Assembly: GCF_014635705.1 (NCBI RefSeq)
Contig: NZ_BMDI01000004.1
Coordinates: forward strand, 1 to 64,000
From: Oxalicibacterium faecigallinarum
Lineage (GTDB): Bacteria > Pseudomonadota > Gammaproteobacteria > Burkholderiales > Burkholderiaceae_D
Length of the DNA: 64,000 nucleotides
Direction: 5' to 3'
Every line of letters begins with the position of its first letter. Positions within the stretch are counted from its first letter, which is position 1. The translations under genes were made by a program, and so were the position numbers. This document shows positions 1 through 9,476 of the stretch, piece after piece. The notes under the pieces are model-generated. The model searched no databases. It saw nothing but the letters and a program-made list of their open reading frames with translations, and had not been told where the DNA came from.

Positions 1-333
1 GCAAGTCAGGAGCAGACCGATGGCATCGAGCAGATCAATCAGGCGGTGATGCAGATGGATACGGTGACCCAGCAAAATGCAGCGCTGGTAGAAGAAGCGG
101 CTGCAGCGGCCGCCTCGCTGCAGGATCAGGCGGCCAATCTGTCACAGGTTGTCAGTGTGTTCCGCCTGAATCATCAGGCTGCGGTATCCATTGCGCCTTC
201 GCGTCCTGTTGTTGCCGTCAAAGCACCGGCTGTGCCGCGTCAACGTGCCGAACCCTCAATGCGTGCCATCGCGAAGCCGGCCAAAAAAGAACCAATGCCG
301 CCAGCTTCGGATGATGATTGGGAACAGTTCTAG
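1..333 (+). CDS. Methyl-accepting chemotaxis protein, C-terminal end (partial)
   Basis: The frame is open from the first base, so only the last 110 codons of a chemoreceptor are present. It begins inside the cytoplasmic signalling helix; [14 protein letters not shown] is the hallmark sequence just after the hairpin tip of such receptors and is followed by an alanine-rich coiled-coil stretch. A tail of about 60 residues rich in Pro, Ala and Val follows and ends in DDDWEQF. That end resembles the NWETF-type pentapeptide that tethers CheR and CheB in some receptors (inference). The sensory and membrane parts lie outside the window, so the ligand cannot be guessed. A terminator follows directly. 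Confidence 0.9.
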   Translation, partial: ASQEQTDGIEQINQAVMQMDTVTQQNAALVEEAAAAAASLQDQAANLSQVVSVFRLNHQAAVSIAPSRPVVAVKAPAVPRQRAEPSMRAIAKPAKKEPMPPASDDDWEQF

Positions 334-351
334 GCGCTATGTAGCCAGATT

Positions 352-383
352 GAAAAAGCCGCGAATATCGCGGCTTTTTTTGT
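352..383. terminator. Bidirectional rho-independent terminator
   Basis: AAAAAGCCGCGA and TCGCGGCTTTTTTT form a strong stem with a short AT loop and a T run on both strands. It lies between the convergent chemoreceptor gene and ettA and can serve both. Confidence 0.85.
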
Positions 384-396
384 TGATACCTCAGAC

Positions 397-2064
397 TTAG
401 GTCGTCAGTGGCTTGTAGCGGATACGCTTCGGTTTGGCACCTTCTTCACCCAGACGTTTCTTCTTGTCGGCTTCGTATTCCTGATAATTGCCGTCAAAGA
501 AAACGACTTGCGAATCGCCCTCGAACGCGAGGATATGCGTCGCAATGCGATCAAGGAACCAGCGATCGTGCGAGATCACCATCACGCTGCCTGCAAATTC
601 CAGCAGCGCATCTTCGAGTGCGCGCAGGGTTTCCACGTCGAGATCGTTCGACGGTTCATCGAGAAGGAGTACGTTGCCGCCTTTGAGCAGGGTCTTCGCC
701 AGATGCAGGCGGCCGCGTTCACCGCCGGACAGATTGCCGACGATCTTTTGCTGATCGCCACCCTTGAAGTTGAAGCGCCCCAGATACGCACGCGATGGCA
801 TCTCGAAGCGGCCTACGCTCAGAATGTCGGCGCCGCCTGAAACGTCTTCGAACACTGTCTTGGTGTTTGCCAAATCGTCGCGCGACTGATCGACCAGCGA
901 GATTTTCGCGGTCTGGCCGATCACGACCTCGCCGCTATCCGGTTTGTCGATGCCGGCAATCATCTTGAACAGCGTCGATTTACCGGCACCGTTGGGGCCG
1001 ATGATGCCGACGATGGCGCCCGGTGGAATCGTGAACGACACATTGTCGAGCAACAGACGATCGCCAAAGCCTTTCGAGACATTCTTGAACTCGATGACTT
1101 CGTTACCCAGACGCTCAGCGACGGGAATGAAGATTTCCTGCGTCTCGTTGCGCTTCTGGTATTCGTATTCGCTCAATTCATTGAAGCGCGCCAGACGTGC
1201 CTTCGACTTGGCTTGGCGTGCCTTCGGATTCTGGCGTGCCCATTCCAGTTCTTTCGCAAGGGCTTTCTGGCGTGCGGACTCGGTGGCTTCTTCCTGTTTC
1301 AAACGTGCCTGCTTCTGATCCAGCCATGACGAGTAATTGCCTTTCCATGGAATGCCGCTGCCGCGATCCAGTTCGAGAATCCATTCGGCAGCGTTGTCGA
1401 GGAAGTAGCGATCGTGGGTGATGCCGACCACGGTGCCGGGGAAGCGCAGGAGGAATTGCTCGAGCCATTCGACCGATTCTGCATCCAGATGGTTGGTCGG
1501 TTCGTCGAGCAGCAGCATGTCCGGCTTGGAAAGTAGCAACTTGCAGAGTGCGACGCGACGCTTTTCACCGCCGGACAGCACGCCGATCTTGGCATCCCAT
1601 GGCGGCAGGCGCAACGCATCGGCAGCCATTTCGAGCTGCAGGTTCAGGTTGCCGCCGTCGGATGCAGCGATGATGGCTTCCAGACGTGCCTGTTCGGCAG
1701 CGAGGGCATCGAAGTCGGCATCTTCTTCCGCGTAGGCGGCGTAGACGGCATCCAGCTTGGCCTGCGCCTCGAAAGCTTCGCCGAGGCCGGATTCGACTTC
1801 CTGGCGCACGGTCTTTTCCGGATCGAGTTGCGGTTCCTGCGGCAGGTAGCCGATGTTCAGACCCGGCATCGGGCGTGCTTCACCCTGAATGTCGGTATCG
1901 ATACCGGCCATGATTTTCAGTAGCGTCGATTTGCCCGAGCCGTTCAGGCCGAGGACGCCGATCTTGGCGCCGGGAAAGAAAGAGAGCGAGATGTCCTTGA
2001 GGATCTGGCGTTTGGGCGGGACGATCTTGCCCACGCGGTTCATGGTGTAGACGTAATTTGCCAT
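397..2064 (-). CDS. ettA: Energy-dependent translational throttle protein EttA (ABC-F ATPase)
   Basis: This soluble ABC-F protein has two ATPase domains and no membrane part. EttA binds the ribosomal E site and gates entry into elongation according to the ATP/ADP ratio. The protein is 555 residues, the usual length. The first Walker A is GLNGSGKST at residues 39-47, the first signature LSGGEKRR is near residue 165, the second Walker A is GPNGAGKST, and the second signature is LSGGERGR. The Walker B segments end in LLLDEPTNHLD and LLLDEPSNDLD. I chose the ATG at 2064 because the protein then starts MANYVYTMNRVGK, the conserved EttA start; the frame is open 33 codons further upstream but that extension is unlike the family. 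Confidence 0.95.
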   Translation of the reverse strand: MANYVYTMNRVGKIVPPKRQILKDISLSFFPGAKIGVLGLNGSGKSTLLKIMAGIDTDIQGEARPMPGLNIGYLPQEPQLDPEKTVRQEVESGLGEAFEAQAKLDAVYAAYAEEDADFDALAAEQARLEAIIAASDGGNLNLQLEMAADALRLPPWDAKIGVLSGGEKRRVALCKLLLSKPDMLLLDEPTNHLDAESVEWLEQFLLRFPGTVVGITHDRYFLDNAAEWILELDRGSGIPWKGNYSSWLDQKQARLKQEEATESARQKALAKELEWARQNPKARQAKSKARLARFNELSEYEYQKRNETQEIFIPVAERLGNEVIEFKNVSKGFGDRLLLDNVSFTIPPGAIVGIIGPNGAGKSTLFKMIAGIDKPDSGEVVIGQTAKISLVDQSRDDLANTKTVFEDVSGGADILSVGRFEMPSRAYLGRFNFKGGDQQKIVGNLSGGERGRLHLAKTLLKGGNVLLLDEPSNDLDVETLRALEDALLEFAGSVMVISHDRWFLDRIATHILAFEGDSQVVFFDGNYQEYEADKKKRLGEEGAKPKRIRYKPLTT

Positions 2065-2312
2065 TGGTTTCCGGTGATTGAGTCTTGCAAAAAGGTGGTG
2101 CAAGGATACCCGATCATGGCCGGTAATGCGATGTTGATTCCCGAGCCGGACGGGAGCCGCCATCCTCTCATTTGCGTCGTTTGTAAAGGGGGAAGGTGAC
2201 GATTCAACGTCGGCGCAACAGGTCGTTCAGCACGGTTTGCGAATTTCTTGCATGATGATGGCCGGTGCGACTACTGTGCGTACCAACTTGTCCGTTTTTC
2301 CCGGAGTATTAC

Positions 2313-4190
2313 TTGTCTGCCTCTGCAAAGAAAAGCAGCACCGCCGCGCTGACGCTGGCTGCCGTCGGCATTGTTTATGGCGATATTGGAACCAGTCCGC
2401 TGTATGCCATGAAAGAAGTCTTCGCCGAAGGGCATGGGCTTGCTTTGACAGCGGAAAACATTCTTGGCGTGGTTTCCCTCATTATCTGGGGCCTGATCAT
2501 TGTCGTCTCGCTCAAATACGTCGTGCTCGTGCTGCGAGCGGATAACCGCGGCGAGGGCGGCATCATGGCGCTGCTGTCACTTGCGCTTTCGTCCGTCGGA
2601 CGCAATTCCAAGGCGTACTTCCCGTTGATGGTCATGGGCGTGTTCGGCGCAACGCTGTTCTACGGTGATAGCGTGATTACACCGGCGATCTCGGTCTTGT
2701 CTGCTGTCGAAGGTTTGAGCGTGGCGGCGCCCGGGTTCGATCCGTACATCATGCCGCTGGCGGTCGTCGTGCTCGGCATCCTGTTTGCCATGCAGAGTCG
2801 TGGCACGGGCGGTCTGGGGCGATGGTTCGGCATCATCATGGTGATCTGGTTTGCCGTACTGGCAATGATGGGATTGGTCAACATCATTGAAAACCCGGGC
2901 GTGCTGCAATCGCTGAATCCCTGGCACGCCTTGCACTTCCTCGAAGGTCATCCGCTACTGGCGTTTATTGCACTGGGCGCGATCGTGCTGGCATTTACAG
3001 GCTCGGAAGCCTTATACGCCGACATGGGCCATTTTGGTAAGCGTCCGATTCGTCTTGCGTGGTTCATGGTTGCTTTCCCGGCGCTGGGTTTGAATTACAT
3101 GGGACAAGGCGCGTTGCTGCTGGCGCGTCCGGAAGTGGTGTCGAACCCGTTTTACCAGCAGCTTGGCGAATGGAGCATCTATCCGCTGGTTGGTCTGGCA
3201 ACACTGGCGACCATTATTGCCTCGCAGGCGACGATTTCGGGCGCGTTCTCGATGACCAAGCAGGCGATTGCGCTGGGTTTCCTGCCGCGCATGAAGATCG
3301 AATACACCTCGGCCAGCGAGATGGGCCAGATCTATGTGCCCGCGGTGAACTGGTCGCTGATGATTGTCGTGATGCTGGCTGTGATCGGGTTTGGTTCATC
3401 GTCCAATCTGGCAGCGGCCTACGGCATCGCGGTGACGGCGACCATGACAGTGACGACGATTTTGACTTTCTATGTGATCCGCTTCCGCTGGAAGTACAAC
3501 CTGCTGTTGTGCATTCTGGCGACAGGGTTTTTTCTTGTGATCGACGTCAGTCTGTTGGCTGCCAACATGCTCAAGCTGCTGCATGGCGGCTGGTTCCCGC
3601 TGTTGCTGGCAGTGGTGCTGTTCGTCATGATGCTGACCTGGAAGCGCGGGCGTGAACTGGTGTTTGAGAATCTGCAGAAGCATGCAATTCCACTCGATGA
3701 TTTCCTGACCTCGCTGTTTATCGCGCCCCCGACCCGCGTGCCGGGAACGGCGATCTTCATGCGGAGCGAATCGGATGGTGTGCCGCACGCGATGCTGCAC
3801 AATCTGCTGCACAACAAAATTCTGCATGAACGCGTGGTTTTCCTTTCGGTGAACATGCTGGAAGTGCCGTATGTGCCGACCGAAGAGCAGGTACGCGTGC
3901 AGGAGCTTGGCAACGATTGTTATCAGATGACCGTGCAATACGGTTTCAAGGACACGCCGGATGTACCGATGGCGATGGAGCTTGCCGCGGAGCAGGGACT
4001 GGTATTCGACATGATGGAGACATCGTTTTTCATTGCTCGCCAGACCGTGGTGCCGAACCCGGAACGCGGCATGGCGCTGTGGCGTGAACACCTGTTTGTC
4101 ACCATGTCGCGCCATGCACGCGATGCGGCAGATTACTATCAAATCCCTTCCAACCGCGTGATCGAACTGGGAACCAAGATCGAGATTTAA
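2313..4190 (+). CDS. kup: Potassium uptake protein Kup (KUP/HAK/KT family), TTG start
   Basis: Proton-coupled K+ importer of the inner membrane, with about 12 membrane segments in the first 430 residues and a cytoplasmic C-terminal domain. The signature GDIGTSPLYA sits at residues 23-32. I place the start at TTG 2313: GGAG lies at 2303-2306 with good spacing and the protein then begins (M)SASAKKSSTAALTL, as Kup homologues do. The upstream in-frame codons from 2265 encode a sequence unlike the family. Length is 625 residues, normal for Kup. It stands alone, divergent from ettA and convergent with rarD. Confidence 0.95.
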   Translation: MSASAKKSSTAALTLAAVGIVYGDIGTSPLYAMKEVFAEGHGLALTAENILGVVSLIIWGLIIVVSLKYVVLVLRADNRGEGGIMALLSLALSSVGRNSKAYFPLMVMGVFGATLFYGDSVITPAISVLSAVEGLSVAAPGFDPYIMPLAVVVLGILFAMQSRGTGGLGRWFGIIMVIWFAVLAMMGLVNIIENPGVLQSLNPWHALHFLEGHPLLAFIALGAIVLAFTGSEALYADMGHFGKRPIRLAWFMVAFPALGLNYMGQGALLLARPEVVSNPFYQQLGEWSIYPLVGLATLATIIASQATISGAFSMTKQAIALGFLPRMKIEYTSASEMGQIYVPAVNWSLMIVVMLAVIGFGSSSNLAAAYGIAVTATMTVTTILTFYVIRFRWKYNLLLCILATGFFLVIDVSLLAANMLKLLHGGWFPLLLAVVLFVMMLTWKRGRELVFENLQKHAIPLDDFLTSLFIAPPTRVPGTAIFMRSESDGVPHAMLHNLLHNKILHERVVFLSVNMLEVPYVPTEEQVRVQELGNDCYQMTVQYGFKDTPDVPMAMELAAEQGLVFDMMETSFFIARQTVVPNPERGMALWREHLFVTMSRHARDAADYYQIPSNRVIELGTKIEI

Positions 4191-4206
4191 TCGGCGTGCC
4201 GTAAGC

Positions 4207-4237
4207 TAAAAAGACAGCCAGTGGGCTGTCTTTTTTA
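4207..4237. terminator. Bidirectional terminator between kup and rarD
   Basis: AAAAAGACAGCC and GGCTGTCTTTTTT pair around an AGT-type loop, with T runs on both strands. The rarD stop codon lies inside the flank of the stem. Confidence 0.85.
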
Positions 4238-5125
4238 TTGGATGATGGTGCTGCGATTTTTGCTGTAAGTCATCCACAAACCATCGATTGAATACAGTGC
4301 AAGTGCGATCCAGATCGCGATAAAGCCGATCAGTCGCGCGCCGCCGAATGGCTCGTTATAGAGCCAGATGCCGAAGATCAGTTGTAGTGACGGCGTGATG
4401 TACTGCAGCAGTCCCATGGTCGAGAGCGGTACCAGACGTGCACCGCTGGCAAACAATAGCAACGGGATTGCCGTGATCGGGCCGGACAGCATCATCAGAA
4501 TCTTTGTTGTCCATGAGGCATCCACAAATCCATGCGCGCCATTGGCCGTCATGAACGCGAGCGAGATCACCGCTAACGGAAACAGCAACAGTGTTTCCAG
4601 CGACAAGCCTTCCAGGGTGCCTAGTGATGCGGTCTTGCGTAAGAGTCCGTACATGCCAAAGGTGATGCCCAATAGCAGGCTGACCCATGGCGGATGACCG
4701 CTTTGCCACGTCAACCACAGCACGCCGATCGCAGCCATGGCGACTGCTGCCCATTGCAGCTTGCGCAGCCGCTCGCGCAGGATTACGGCACCGAGCAAAA
4801 CATTAACTAGCGGTGTCATGAAGTAACCGAGGCTGGCATCCACCACGCGGCCTTCATTGACCGACCAGATATACAGGAACCAGTTGCTGGATAACAGCAA
4901 TGCGCTCGCGGTAAAGCCGAACAACACTTTTGGTTGTCGCAAGGCTGGTTTCAACCAGGCCCACTGCTGACGTGCACTAAGCACCAGCGCAAGAAACACC
5001 AGTGCCCACACCATGCGATACATCAGTACTTCGAGCGGAGGAATCTCCTGCAACGACTTGAAGTAAATCGGGAACATGCCCCAAATCACATAGGCGCAAA
5101 AGGCGTAGAGGATGCCGGGGTTCAT
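4235..5125 (-). CDS. rarD: RarD-type EamA/DMT family transporter
   Basis: Inner-membrane protein of the drug/metabolite transporter superfamily with about ten predicted membrane segments from two EamA repeats. The N-terminus (YVIWGMFPIYFKSL, then EVLMYRMVWALVF) matches RarD, named for the chloramphenicol-sensitive phenotype of E. coli; the substrate is unknown. I chose the ATG at 5125, giving MNPGILYAFCAY and 296 residues, as in homologues. An upstream in-frame ATG at 5161 would add 12 residues, and neither start has a strong ribosome-binding site. It is a single gene ending in the terminator shared with kup. Confidence 0.88.
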   Translation of the reverse strand: MNPGILYAFCAYVIWGMFPIYFKSLQEIPPLEVLMYRMVWALVFLALVLSARQQWAWLKPALRQPKVLFGFTASALLLSSNWFLYIWSVNEGRVVDASLGYFMTPLVNVLLGAVILRERLRKLQWAAVAMAAIGVLWLTWQSGHPPWVSLLLGITFGMYGLLRKTASLGTLEGLSLETLLLFPLAVISLAFMTANGAHGFVDASWTTKILMMLSGPITAIPLLLFASGARLVPLSTMGLLQYITPSLQLIFGIWLYNEPFGGARLIGFIAIWIALALYSIDGLWMTYSKNRSTIIQ

Positions 5126-5226
5126 GGCAGAAATAATCGCGGAGAAAAGACAATCCCGCACATGCGGAATCGGGATGGCGATTATCCCAGTTATCGGGAA
5201 AAGCTGCCGGAGGGGTGCAGGAAAAG

Positions 5227-5256
5227 AAAAACGCCCTGACAGAGCAGGGCGTTTTG
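5227..5256 (-). terminator. Terminator of the TonB receptor gene
   Basis: On the minus strand, AAAACGCCCTG pairs with CAGGGCGTTTTT across a six-base loop, followed by a T-rich tail, just past the stop codon of the receptor gene. Confidence 0.8.
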
Positions 5257-5270
5257 AAGGTGCTTACTTC

Positions 5271-7427
5271 TTAGAACTCGTAGTTTGCCGAGAGCCATAA
5301 GCGACGACGTTCGAAATTGCCGCGGTAGTAGGATTGGTAGCTCACTACGTTGTTTGCTGCAACAACACGCTGGTAATCTGCAAAGTTGTGATCCAACAGA
5401 TTGTTAATGGCAAAGCCAAATGTCAGATTCTTGCTAACTTTGTAGTTAGTGCCAATATCAACGAGTGTGTAGCTTTTGTAATCGCCCAAGGTAGCTTTTA
5501 CGCGAGAGTTACCAGTATCCTCACTACGATAACGTGTGCCGGTATAGCTCGCGCGTGCCCATGCCGACGTCTTGTCATTGACTTGCCAGTTCACACGTGT
5601 ATTCAAAACGTGTTTAGGTGTCGCATTAAGTGGGCGGCCTGCGTTGGCCCCACTTTTTTGTTCACTATCGATCCAAGTATAGTTGGCAGACAGTTTCCAA
5701 TCTTTAGCAAAATCCCAGCTACTTCCCATTTCAACGCCTTGAATGCTGGCTTCATCAACGTTGATTGGACGTGAGCGGTTGGTGGTGACGCCACCGACGA
5801 CCAAGGGTGCAAGCGATTCGCTAGAGATCGCATTTTTAAAGTCTGTTTGGAAAACCGTCAGATTTGCACGGAACCCGTTCAAAGTATCAAAGTAAGCACC
5901 GATTTCTTTACTTGTACTGGTTTCAGGTTTGAGATCTGGATTACCCAAGGTCTGATTTGTACCTTGTCCGCTGTAGCCAACCACACCTTCATGCAATTCT
6001 TCCAAGCCTGGCGTGCGGTAGGCTTTAGAGATGCCGCCTTTTACTGTCCAATTGTCATTGGTATTCCACACCAAGTAGGCACGTGGCGATGTTTTTCCAC
6101 CAAAAGTGCTATGGTCATCGCGACGGACTCCCAGAGTTAAAGCCAGGTCGTCACGGATACGCCATTCATTTTCTGCAAAAATTGCTGCTTGTCGGTATTT
6201 GAATTTTTGTGTTGCAACACCTTCAATCATTTCTGCTTCCAGCCATTGACCACCAAGGCTTAGCATATTGCGTCCAATTGCCGTGACTAACTTGGTGTCA
6301 AAGATCGTCGATGCAGATTCGAGCGTCCGTGGGGAGCCCGGTACAACGCCTGGTGGTGGTGTCGTTAGGTTTGGAACGGTACGACCAAGTGTTTCGGTGG
6401 TATTTCGCATCAAACTGGTATCCCAAATGCTATTGCTAAAGCGCCAAGTGTGGGCCAGAGTAATTTGATCTCGGTTGAATTTCTGTGTTGGACCGTAGCC
6501 AGCAAAGTTTGTCGCGGTGTCCAATGTTCCCAGTTGTCCGCGTTTGTTGTCATAAGTTTGACGACTTTGATCGATATCCAACGACAGTTCGTGGTTCTTG
6601 TTGGGTGTTAATGTCAATTTTGCGCCGACTGTTTCAATATCTGCACGAGTTGGGCTTGAACCAGTAACAAGCGTTGCCGTTGGATTTCTGCCATTCCATT
6701 GAATGTCGGAATTGTCGCGATGGAACTTCCGTGCACGAACTTGCAAACCCAGCAAATCAGTTTTGATTGGACCATTAAAGAAAAGGCTCACAGATTGTGA
6801 ATCGCCATAGTCACGATGCTCGTTGATTGTTCCATCAACTGTGATAGACCCAGCCCATTCCTTTCCGACTTTTCTGGTGATGATGTTAATTACACCGCCC
6901 ATTGCATCTGAGCCATACAACGTTGCCATCGGACCGCGAATGATTTCGATTCGTTCGATTGCAGATGTCGGCGGAATGAAGGAGGTAGATGTTTCACCAA
7001 ATCCATTTGGGGTAACGTTGCCGGCAGCATTTTGGCGACGTCCATCAATCAGAATCAATGTGAACTTACTCGACATACCACGCATTTGGATATTCAGGCC
7101 GCCGGTTTTGCCGATGCCATCTGTGACGTCAATGCCCTCTACATGGGCAACTGCTTCCGCGATACTGCTAACACGATTTGACTCCAGTTCTTCGCGGGTG
7201 ATGACGGAGATGCTGGCAGGCGCATCTTTAACTTGTTGTTCAAAGCCGGAAGCACTAACGACAACCTCTTGCAGTTGCTGCTCAGGCGCTGCCGTCTGCG
7301 CATGCGTCATCGTTGATGCGACAAACAATACTGCCGCTAACGGCCATGTACGGGATGCATAGGATTCGAGTGCGTTTTCCTTGCGGGCAAGGAAAGGCAG
7401 GCGCGAAGCGCCGGGGGATTTCAACAT
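5271..7427 (-). CDS. TonB-dependent outer-membrane receptor, catecholate-siderophore type
   Basis: Outer-membrane gated channel taking up iron-siderophore complexes with TonB energy. Of 718 residues, the first 45 or so are a signal region ending in THAQ. A TonB box EVVVSAS follows, then a plug domain with DAPASISVIT, TLILIDGRRQ and RGPMATLYGSDAMGGV, the diagnostic string of FepA/CirA/IroN-like receptors. The remainder is a beta barrel ending in the usual terminal phenylalanine (NYEF). The ATG at 7427 has CGGAG upstream. The exact ligand is not determinable. The gene is visibly more A+T-rich than its neighbours. A Fur-like site about 120 bases upstream suggests iron repression. Confidence 0.92.
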   Translation of the reverse strand: MLKSPGASRLPFLARKENALESYASRTWPLAAVLFVASTMTHAQTAAPEQQLQEVVVSASGFEQQVKDAPASISVITREELESNRVSSIAEAVAHVEGIDVTDGIGKTGGLNIQMRGMSSKFTLILIDGRRQNAAGNVTPNGFGETSTSFIPPTSAIERIEIIRGPMATLYGSDAMGGVINIITRKVGKEWAGSITVDGTINEHRDYGDSQSVSLFFNGPIKTDLLGLQVRARKFHRDNSDIQWNGRNPTATLVTGSSPTRADIETVGAKLTLTPNKNHELSLDIDQSRQTYDNKRGQLGTLDTATNFAGYGPTQKFNRDQITLAHTWRFSNSIWDTSLMRNTTETLGRTVPNLTTPPPGVVPGSPRTLESASTIFDTKLVTAIGRNMLSLGGQWLEAEMIEGVATQKFKYRQAAIFAENEWRIRDDLALTLGVRRDDHSTFGGKTSPRAYLVWNTNDNWTVKGGISKAYRTPGLEELHEGVVGYSGQGTNQTLGNPDLKPETSTSKEIGAYFDTLNGFRANLTVFQTDFKNAISSESLAPLVVGGVTTNRSRPINVDEASIQGVEMGSSWDFAKDWKLSANYTWIDSEQKSGANAGRPLNATPKHVLNTRVNWQVNDKTSAWARASYTGTRYRSEDTGNSRVKATLGDYKSYTLVDIGTNYKVSKNLTFGFAINNLLDHNFADYQRVVAANNVVSYQSYYRGNFERRRLWLSANYEF

Positions 7428-7542
7428 GACTGACTCCGGGAGAGAAAAATGAAGCTGGCTACGTCGTCAGGCGGGGGAACCGGTGATGCGGGGGACCGAA
7501 TGCGATTGGCTTGCTAACAACAATATGCAGAAATCTTAACTT

Positions 7543-7561
7543 AATATTGAGAATTATTCGC
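7543..7561 (-). promoter_or_regulatory. Possible Fur box upstream of the TonB receptor
   Basis: Read on the minus strand, GCGAATAATTCTCAATATT resembles the classical Fur site with its AATGATTCTCATTAT core (about 12 of 15 positions). It lies in an A+T-rich stretch upstream of an iron-type receptor gene. Match and context only; the assignment is inference. Confidence 0.5.
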
Positions 7562-7664
7562 ACTATTATTCTTGTTTTCAGGAAATTATTTAAGGATGGA
7601 ATACGTAGATTGATGATTTAAAAGAATTTTTCTTAATTTTTGCGTGTCGTCCATGTGCAACAAA

Positions 7665-7692
7665 TAAAAACGGCACCCGCAGGTGCCGTTAA
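7665..7692 (-). terminator. Terminator of the diguanylate cyclase gene
   Basis: On the minus strand, AACGGCACC and GGTGCCGTTTTTA form the stem with a TGCG loop and a T run, about 20 bases after the cyclase stop codon. Confidence 0.8.
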
Positions 7693-7711
7693 GAAATTGT
7701 AAAAAAATGGA

Positions 7712-8779
7712 TTAGTCGAAGAACAATTCTTCGACCGATTCGCTTTGCTTGCCGCCAACCTGGATCAAACCCTGCTCCACCAGCTCATCGTAGTGGCAAA
7801 CCTGATTGCGGCCGTGGTCTTTGGCGTGATAAAGCGCCTGATCGGCATGGCCCAGAATAACGACAGGGGTTTCTTGCGTGATGGCAGCAAAGCCGAGGCT
7901 GACAGTCACCTGCCCCACTTGCGGGAAGGTGTGCTTTTCGACGTTCTGGCGGAACCGCTCAAATACCATGCGGGCATCCTTCAGCGTGGTGGCGCGTAGC
8001 AGGATGACAAATTCTTCGCCGCCGAAACGGAAGATGCGGTCTTGCGAGCGAAACGAGGCACGCAGAATGTTGGCAACCAGAATCAGTACTTCGTCGCCAT
8101 ACAGATGGCCGAAGACGTCGTTGACGCGTTTGAAGTGATCGATATCAACCACGGCCAGCCACTGCGACTTGTCATCTGATCGGCGGCGGTCATCTTCCTT
8201 ATGCTCTGCAAACTTGGCGCTGGCCAGACGGGCAAAACGTTCGTCGAAGGTCTTGCGATTCAGCAGGCCAGTCAGGGAATCGCGTTCGCTGTATTCAAGC
8301 AGGCTCTGATAATTACGATAGACGCTCAGAATGCCTTCCATCACCTGCAGCGTGTGCATGGGGAAAGGCTTGTCGTGAACGATTTCCAGACAGGTGGAAA
8401 CCTTGTCGTTTTGCCAAATCGGAATCCATAGTGCGTGTTGTTGCTCACGCATTTCTTCAAAGCGATTCTTGCGTTGCGCGATACAGGCAACCAGACCCGG
8501 ATACGCGACGATCGGCTCGCCAGTATCGGAGGCCAGCATCTCATTCTCGATCGTGTAGACCTTGCCATTGGCAATCCAGACGCGTGGACGAACGAGTAAT
8601 TCGCCGCGTGCCTGAAACAATTCGAGCACGCGTGCTTCGGCAACGCCAACCATGTTGATAAGTGCGCTCATGACCGAAATATCGAGCAAATCATGATCGC
8701 GATGACCGGTGATCTCTACCAGATGATCCAGCAGAGACTCCATCTTGAGGGGTTCGGTGTTGCTCACGGTGTCGTCCAT
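7712..8779 (-). CDS. Diguanylate cyclase with N-terminal GAF-like sensor region
   Basis: Makes cyclic di-GMP from two GTP. The C-terminal half is a complete GGDEF domain starting at DSLTGLLNRKTFDERF, with active-site loop FGGEEF and an inhibitory-site RxxD (RSQD) exactly five residues before it, so product inhibition is likely. The N-terminal 160 residues have no membrane segment and look like a GAF-type sensory fold (weak call). Length is 355 residues. It is a single gene transcribed alone, with its own terminator. Confidence 0.92.
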   Translation of the reverse strand: MDDTVSNTEPLKMESLLDHLVEITGHRDHDLLDISVMSALINMVGVAEARVLELFQARGELLVRPRVWIANGKVYTIENEMLASDTGEPIVAYPGLVACIAQRKNRFEEMREQQHALWIPIWQNDKVSTCLEIVHDKPFPMHTLQVMEGILSVYRNYQSLLEYSERDSLTGLLNRKTFDERFARLASAKFAEHKEDDRRRSDDKSQWLAVVDIDHFKRVNDVFGHLYGDEVLILVANILRASFRSQDRIFRFGGEEFVILLRATTLKDARMVFERFRQNVEKHTFPQVGQVTVSLGFAAITQETPVVILGHADQALYHAKDHGRNQVCHYDELVEQGLIQVGGKQSESVEELFFD

Positions 8780-9196
8780 ATCAATTTCATCAGTCCGCGT
8801 CTGACGGCTTTCTGCCTGCTCCGTACTCGACGCCGCGCATACGTAGAGATGGATTAGCTTCCTGTTATCGAATCTTAGGTCTGCTTTGCCGCTGCCCTGC
8901 GCGGATGAAAGTCAAGGTACGTTCCGGGCAAGCGGTGGATCGGATGCATTGTCATCGTTGGTGCGAATAATTTCCTTGTGGAAATTAAATCAATCACTTG
9001 CACTTGTGACGCGCATTCGTTCCTCACACAAAAGCTCACAATTGATGTCAAGCAATAGTCGGGCCAAAGCGAATAGTACGGTTGCTCCATTGCATCTTTG
9101 TGACATTAGCAATCAAATGCTTACACGCACCTTACTTGACTCTCCCATGGTGAGAAGGTTTAACCTTTCTTCACATTGATGAGAAAGGATTCAACC
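8780..9196. other. Intergenic region between the cyclase gene and copZ
   Basis: About 420 bases separate these divergent genes. I see no convincing gene; short open frames lack ribosome-binding sites and homologous-looking sequence. The only clear element is the CueR-type promoter at the copZ end. Confidence 0.6.
9136..9166 (+). promoter_or_regulatory. CueR-type copper-responsive promoter of copZ
   Basis: TTGACT (9136-9141) and TAACCT (9161-9166) are separated by 19 bases, the overlong spacer typical of MerR-family promoters. Inside it, ACTCTCC and AGAAGGT form the imperfect dyad around CATGGTG. The copA promoter carries a closely related sequence. Confidence 0.8.
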
Positions 9197-9403
9197 ATGT
9201 ATACCTTGCAAGTAGAAAAAATGAGCTGTGGTCACTGCGTCAAGGCCGTGACAAGCGCGGTACAAACGATCGATCCGCAAGCAACCGTGCAGGTCGATCT
9301 GGCGCAAAAAACAGTCAAAGTGGAATCTGCGGTGCCGGTGGATCGCATCGCTGCAGCCATTGTGGATGCGGGCTATCCGGTGCCGGCCGCAGAGGCTGGT
9401 TGA
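9197..9403 (+). CDS. copZ: Copper chaperone CopZ (heavy-metal-associated domain)
   Basis: Small cytoplasmic Cu(I) carrier of 68 residues made of a single HMA fold. The metal-binding loop is MSCGHC, with cysteines at residues 11 and 14. It would pass copper to the CopA ATPase and to CueR. The ATG at 9197 follows AAGGATTCAACC, a good ribosome-binding site; the frame is open seven codons further upstream but those lie over the promoter. It is convergent with cueR and shares a terminator with it. Confidence 0.93.
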   Translation: MYTLQVEKMSCGHCVKAVTSAVQTIDPQATVQVDLAQKTVKVESAVPVDRIAAAIVDAGYPVPAAEAG

Positions 9404-9445
9404 GCGCGTGATACTGCCCAACCGTGGGTGTTGGTCGGAAAATCA

Positions 9446-9476
9446 CATGGCGAATGCGCGGTGCATTCGCCATTTT
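9446..9476. terminator. Terminator between copZ and cueR
   Basis: ATGGCGAATGC pairs with GCATTCGCCAT around a GCGGT-type loop and ends in TTTTC on the plus strand. It overlaps the very end of cueR. Confidence 0.75.
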
